9,529 nt of DNA, from assembly GCA_025060055.1 (NCBI GenBank), contig JANXCK010000272.1:1-9529 (forward strand), written 5' to 3'. This stretch comes from Fimbriimonadales bacterium. Its GTDB lineage: Bacteria; Armatimonadota; Fimbriimonadia; Fimbriimonadales; GBS-DC. Positions within the stretch are counted from its first letter, which is position 1, and the number at the start of each line of letters is the position of its first letter. Below the pieces are notes generated by a model. It saw nothing but the letters and a program-made list of their open reading frames with translations, was not told the DNA's origin and ran no database searches. This document shows positions 7,332 through 9,529 of the stretch, piece by piece. The position numbers were made by a program, and so were the translations under genes.

Positions 7332-8854
7332 CCGCGCAGGCGAGACTCTACCCGATAGCGCGTGCGAAACTCGCGGTAGAGCGCGTCATACAAGCGAGCG
7401 GCGTCGGGGTTAGGCGTGAACCGTGCCTGCACGGGCGCATACCGCTCCAGCAATCCCCAGTCAGTCCAGCCCATGCCGACTGCGCCGAGCATGCCCGCGC
7501 CGCGCACGGTTGCCATCTGCGGCTGCGCCATTTGCCAAATTTCGCGATGCAGCACATCGGCAAGGATTTGCGCCCAGACAGCCGAGTGTGCGCCACCACC
7601 AATCAGCCGGATCGGGTTCAGCTGCCTGCCCGCAAGCCGTTCCACCGCCTCCAAGAGCCATCGGGCGTTCAGTGCGACGCCTTCCAGGATGGCACGCGCC
7701 ATCTGTGGACGCCCATGCTGCAAGCTTAGTCGGTAGAAACCGCCCCGAATGTGCGGGTTCTCGACGGGTGTGCGCTCGCCCACCAGCCACGGGGCAAAGC
7801 GCAGACCGTCCGCGCCCGCAGGCGACTGCGCGGCATAGGTATCCAGCTGCGCGTAGGCGTCGGATGGCGCGGCGTCGCCCCACAGCACATCGCGCAGCCA
7901 GTTCAGACACGCGCCCGCCGTCTCCTGCTCGTTCGCGATAAAATAGCGCCCTGGAACGCCCGCTGGCAGCGTTGCGATATTGCGAAAAATATCGGTGCGT
8001 TTGAACGGCACATGGCAGCTAATCCACGCAGAAGTGCTGAGTGCCATGTGCGCCTGAAAATCGCTTAGCCCCCCAGAGCCAATCGCCGTCGCGTGCAGGT
8101 CGGGTGTGCCGTTCACTACCTGCACGCCGCGCGGCAACTCCCACTCGTCGGCGACAGCAGGCAGCAGCTCGCCCAGCACCGCCGTGCTGGGATACAGGTC
8201 GGGAAACTGCTCACGCCGAAGCCCTGCGTAGCGTAGCAGCGTCGGATGATAGTCAATCCGCCCGATGTTGCGGTTGTCGGTCAGCCAGTGGAGCGCGAGT
8301 GTTTCGGGCGAGCTGGCGAATCGCCCTGTCAAGCGTAAGTTCAGGTAATCTTTCGGCTCCAGAAACTTCTGCGCTGCGCGGTAGCGGGCGGGGTCCGCGC
8401 GTCGAAGCCACAGGATGTGCGCCAGCGGGTCTTTGCCAGAGCGTGCAGGCGCGCCTCCTGTCAGATGTAGCCATGTGCGGAGCTTGAACAGGTTATAACC
8501 CATCAGGCTGGGGAAGCCGCCCACGAGCGCTGCAATGTCGGGCGCGCCGCGCGTGTCCATCCAGATTATCGCGTTGCCCAGCGGCTCGCCCGCCGCGTTG
8601 ACCGCCACCGTGCCTGACCACTGCGCTGTGCAGCACACAGCGCGAATCAAATCGCGCAGCTCAGGCGCGCTTGCTATCAGGCGCTGCACAAGTCGCGTGA
8701 GCGTTGCCCACCAGACGCACGGGTCTTGCTCCACCCCACCATCGGGCGTGAACACCAGCGACTGTGGCTCCGAGTCCCACACCAGCAGTTCGCCCTGCGC
8801 CGAGACCACCGCTGCCTTCACCGCCGTTGTGCCCAAGTCGAGCGCCAAGACCAT
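7328..8854 (-). CDS. FGGY family carbohydrate kinase (xylulokinase-like, substrate unknown)
   Basis: The 508-residue product has the FGGY kinase length and landmarks. These are ALDLGTTAVKAAVV (4-17, phosphate loop 1), IIWMDTRG (96-103, sugar contact), NGTPDLHATAIGSGG (248-262, with Asp252 as the likely catalytic base) and ALSTSAWIS (271-279, adenosine-side loop). IRLIGGGAHSAVWAQILADV (415-434) is the second family signature, with the nucleotide-binding GGG. These enzymes phosphorylate pentoses, glycerol or other polyols with ATP in the cytoplasm. The nearest general resemblance is to XylB-type proteins, but the sequence alone does not fix the sugar. The start is the standard MVLALDLGTT; only a weak AAGG precedes it. 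It is translationally coupled to csaB downstream, which is an unexpected partner. Confidence 0.9.
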   Translation of the reverse strand: MVLALDLGTTAVKAAVVSAQGELLVWDSEPQSLVFTPDGGVEQDPCVWWATLTRLVQRLIASAPELRDLIRAVCCTAQWSGTVAVNAAGEPLGNAIIWMDTRGAPDIAALVGGFPSLMGYNLFKLRTWLHLTGGAPARSGKDPLAHILWLRRADPARYRAAQKFLEPKDYLNLRLTGRFASSPETLALHWLTDNRNIGRIDYHPTLLRYAGLRREQFPDLYPSTAVLGELLPAVADEWELPRGVQVVNGTPDLHATAIGSGGLSDFQAHMALSTSAWISCHVPFKRTDIFRNIATLPAGVPGRYFIANEQETAGACLNWLRDVLWGDAAPSDAYAQLDTYAAQSPAGADGLRFAPWLVGERTPVENPHIRGGFYRLSLQHGRPQMARAILEGVALNARWLLEAVERLAGRQLNPIRLIGGGAHSAVWAQILADVLHREIWQMAQPQMATVRGAGMLGAVGMGWTDWGLLERYAPVQARFTPNPDAARLYDALYREFRTRYRVESRLRG

Positions 8855-8874
8855 CGTCGCCTTGAAAAACCCTG

Positions 8875-8880
8875 ATTATG
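8875..8880 (-). promoter_or_regulatory. possible -10 box of the FGGY kinase-csaB operon
   Basis: The minus strand reads CATAAT (five of six matches), giving a start point near 8868 and a leader of about 14 bases before the ATG at 8854. The hexamer 17 bases upstream (TAGCAG) is a poor -35 box, so this is tentative. Confidence 0.3.
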
Positions 8881-8953
8881 CAGCGACAACAGCAATCCTG
8901 CTAATACTCGTCAGAATTTCTGGCAGGGCAAGAGACTGTCTCCAAAAGCACTG

Positions 8954-8967
8954 CAGCACCCGTGCTG
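8954..8967. repeat. short palindrome in the divergent spacer, possible operator
   Basis: CAGCAC and GTGCTG are perfect 6-base inverted arms separated by CC. They cover the position where a -35 box for the TATAAT at 8983 should be (about 8960-8965). This placement is what a repressor or activator site would show. A chance occurrence in GC-rich DNA is also possible. Confidence 0.35.
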
Positions 8968-8982
8968 TGCGCGGTCAAGTGG

Positions 8983-8988
8983 TATAAT
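8983..8988 (+). promoter_or_regulatory. perfect TATAAT -10 box of the coiled-coil gene
   Basis: TATAAT lies 8 bases before the ATG at 8997, so transcription should begin one to three bases before the start codon or at it. No Shine-Dalgarno box fits in that space. No recognisable -35 hexamer is present at 16-18 bases; the palindrome occupies that position. Confidence 0.6.
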
Positions 8989-8996
8989 CATGGCGT

Positions 8997-9529
8997 ATGC
9001 CCATCCTTGAGACCGTAGAGGAGATGGCGGCGTTCTTGGAGCAGAACGACGAATGGCGGCGCAGGCTGTTCGCCATTCTCATTCCGCGCTCGCTCCAGCG
9101 AATGCCTGACGAGTTAGACGAGTTTCGCGAGGAAACCCGTGCGGAGTTCAAAGCCATCCGCCAAGAGATGCGCGAAGGCTTTGAGCGCATAGATCGCGAG
9201 TTTGAAAATGTGCGTCAAGAGATGCGCGAGGAAATCGCAAGTGTCCGCCAAGAGATGCGCGAAGAGTTTGCGAATGTCCGCCGAGAGATGCGCGAAGGCT
9301 TTGAGCGTGTAGATCGTGAGTTTGAAAATGTCCGTCAGGAGATGCGCCAAGAGTTTGCGAATGTGCGTCAGGAGATGCGCGAGGAAATCGCAAGTGTCCG
9401 CCAAGAGATGCGTGAGGAAATTGCAAGCGTTCGCCAAGAGATGCGTGAAGGCTTTGAGCGCGTGGATAGGGAACTCGAGCGTTTGGGCACACAAACCAAG
9501 AAGAACACCGACGACATCGCGGAACTCAA
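8997..9529 (+). CDS. hendecad-repeat coiled-coil protein, 5' part (DUF3782/PD-(D/E)XK-tail type suspected)
   Basis: The open frame starts at ATG 8997 and runs off the right edge after 177 codons. An in-frame TAA inside the TATAAT box rules out an earlier start. Residues 1-45 form a short globular head (VEEMAAFLEQNDEWRRRL, then a hydrophobic stretch and LQRMPDELDEF). Residues 54-162 are a strict array of 11-residue units of the form VRQEMREEIAS and 7-residue units of the form VDREFEN. The tail then begins with LGTQTKKNTDDIAEL. The composition is Glu/Arg-rich, predicting a long coiled coil. From family memory, proteins with a similar head and variable coiled coil usually end in a restriction-endonuclease-like domain (DUF3782 type), but that domain is outside the window. 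The function is unknown. Confidence 0.8.
   Translation, partial: MPILETVEEMAAFLEQNDEWRRRLFAILIPRSLQRMPDELDEFREETRAEFKAIRQEMREGFERIDREFENVRQEMREEIASVRQEMREEFANVRREMREGFERVDREFENVRQEMRQEFANVRQEMREEIASVRQEMREEIASVRQEMREGFERVDRELERLGTQTKKNTDDIAEL
9156..9482 (+). repeat. in-frame 33-base and 21-base tandem repeat array
   Basis: Eight 33-base units (codons 54-64, 72-82, 83-93, 94-104, 112-122, 123-133, 134-144, 145-155) and three 21-base units (65-71, 105-111, 156-162) follow one another without gaps. Each 21-base unit follows a 33-base unit ending in the codons for GFER, so the compound VRQEMREGFERVDREFEN occurs three times, separated by two and then three plain units. The DNA copies are nearly identical, which points to recent duplication by slippage or unequal recombination. 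Confidence 0.9.

Noticed and set aside
8990..9010. A six-codon upstream frame (ATG at 8990) before the coiled-coil gene.
   Set aside because: The ATG lies within 2 bases of the -10 box and upstream of the predicted transcription start, so it would not be in the mRNA.
9114..9494. Minus-strand open frames with repeated HLLADTCDFLAHLLT-like peptides.
   Set aside because: They are the antisense of the in-frame coiled-coil repeats; the plus-strand frame has the promoter, the start and the coherent Glu/Arg coiled-coil pattern.

Overview
This is a GC-rich, densely packed bacterial chromosomal window with eight genes complete or complete but for a start choice, plus one partial gene at each edge. 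Intergenic gaps are 13 to 142 bases and no stretch over 300 bases lacks a gene. There are no RNA genes, insertion sequences, phage genes or CRISPR repeats that I can see. The combination of an Uma2-type nuclease, a G5+3D cell-wall lipoprotein, MutS2 with an Smr domain, CsaB and a coiled-coil protein of the kind common in Armatimonadota, Chloroflexota and Cyanobacteria suggests a Terrabacteria lineage. Armatimonadota is my best guess, but it rests on gene content and family memory, not on a marker gene.

Left block, minus strand (4325 down to 1): mutS2, then after 80 bases a G5/3D-domain lipoprotein, then glnB (nitrogen regulatory PII), an Uma2 endonuclease-like protein, and the start of a TrkA/KtrA-type Rossmann protein that leaves the window at position 1. 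The four genes from the lipoprotein to the TrkA-like gene lie 9 to 51 bases apart and are probably cotranscribed. The lipoprotein gene has its own strong ribosome binding site and a possible -10 box.

Middle block, plus strand (4377 to 6274): yebC, divergent from mutS2 across a 51-base gap, followed 17 bases later by a rhomboid-type intramembrane protease fused to a TPR tail. The 3' end of the rhomboid gene overlaps the 3' end of csaB by 62 bases.

Right block: an FGGY sugar kinase and csaB (polysaccharide pyruvyl transferase) on the minus strand, joined by an ATGA stop/start overlap. A 142-base divergent spacer follows, with a perfect TATAAT box and a small palindrome. It drives a plus-strand gene whose product is a highly repetitive 11- and 7-residue coiled coil and runs off the right edge.

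The contents are mostly housekeeping: DNA and ribosome quality control (MutS2, YebC), envelope biogenesis (3D lipoprotein, CsaB, rhomboid), and nitrogen and potassium regulation (PII, TrkA-like). I did not find a clear new multi-gene system. The most unusual items are the recently duplicated hendecad coiled-coil gene, two genes that look leaderless, and the kinase-csaB coupling.
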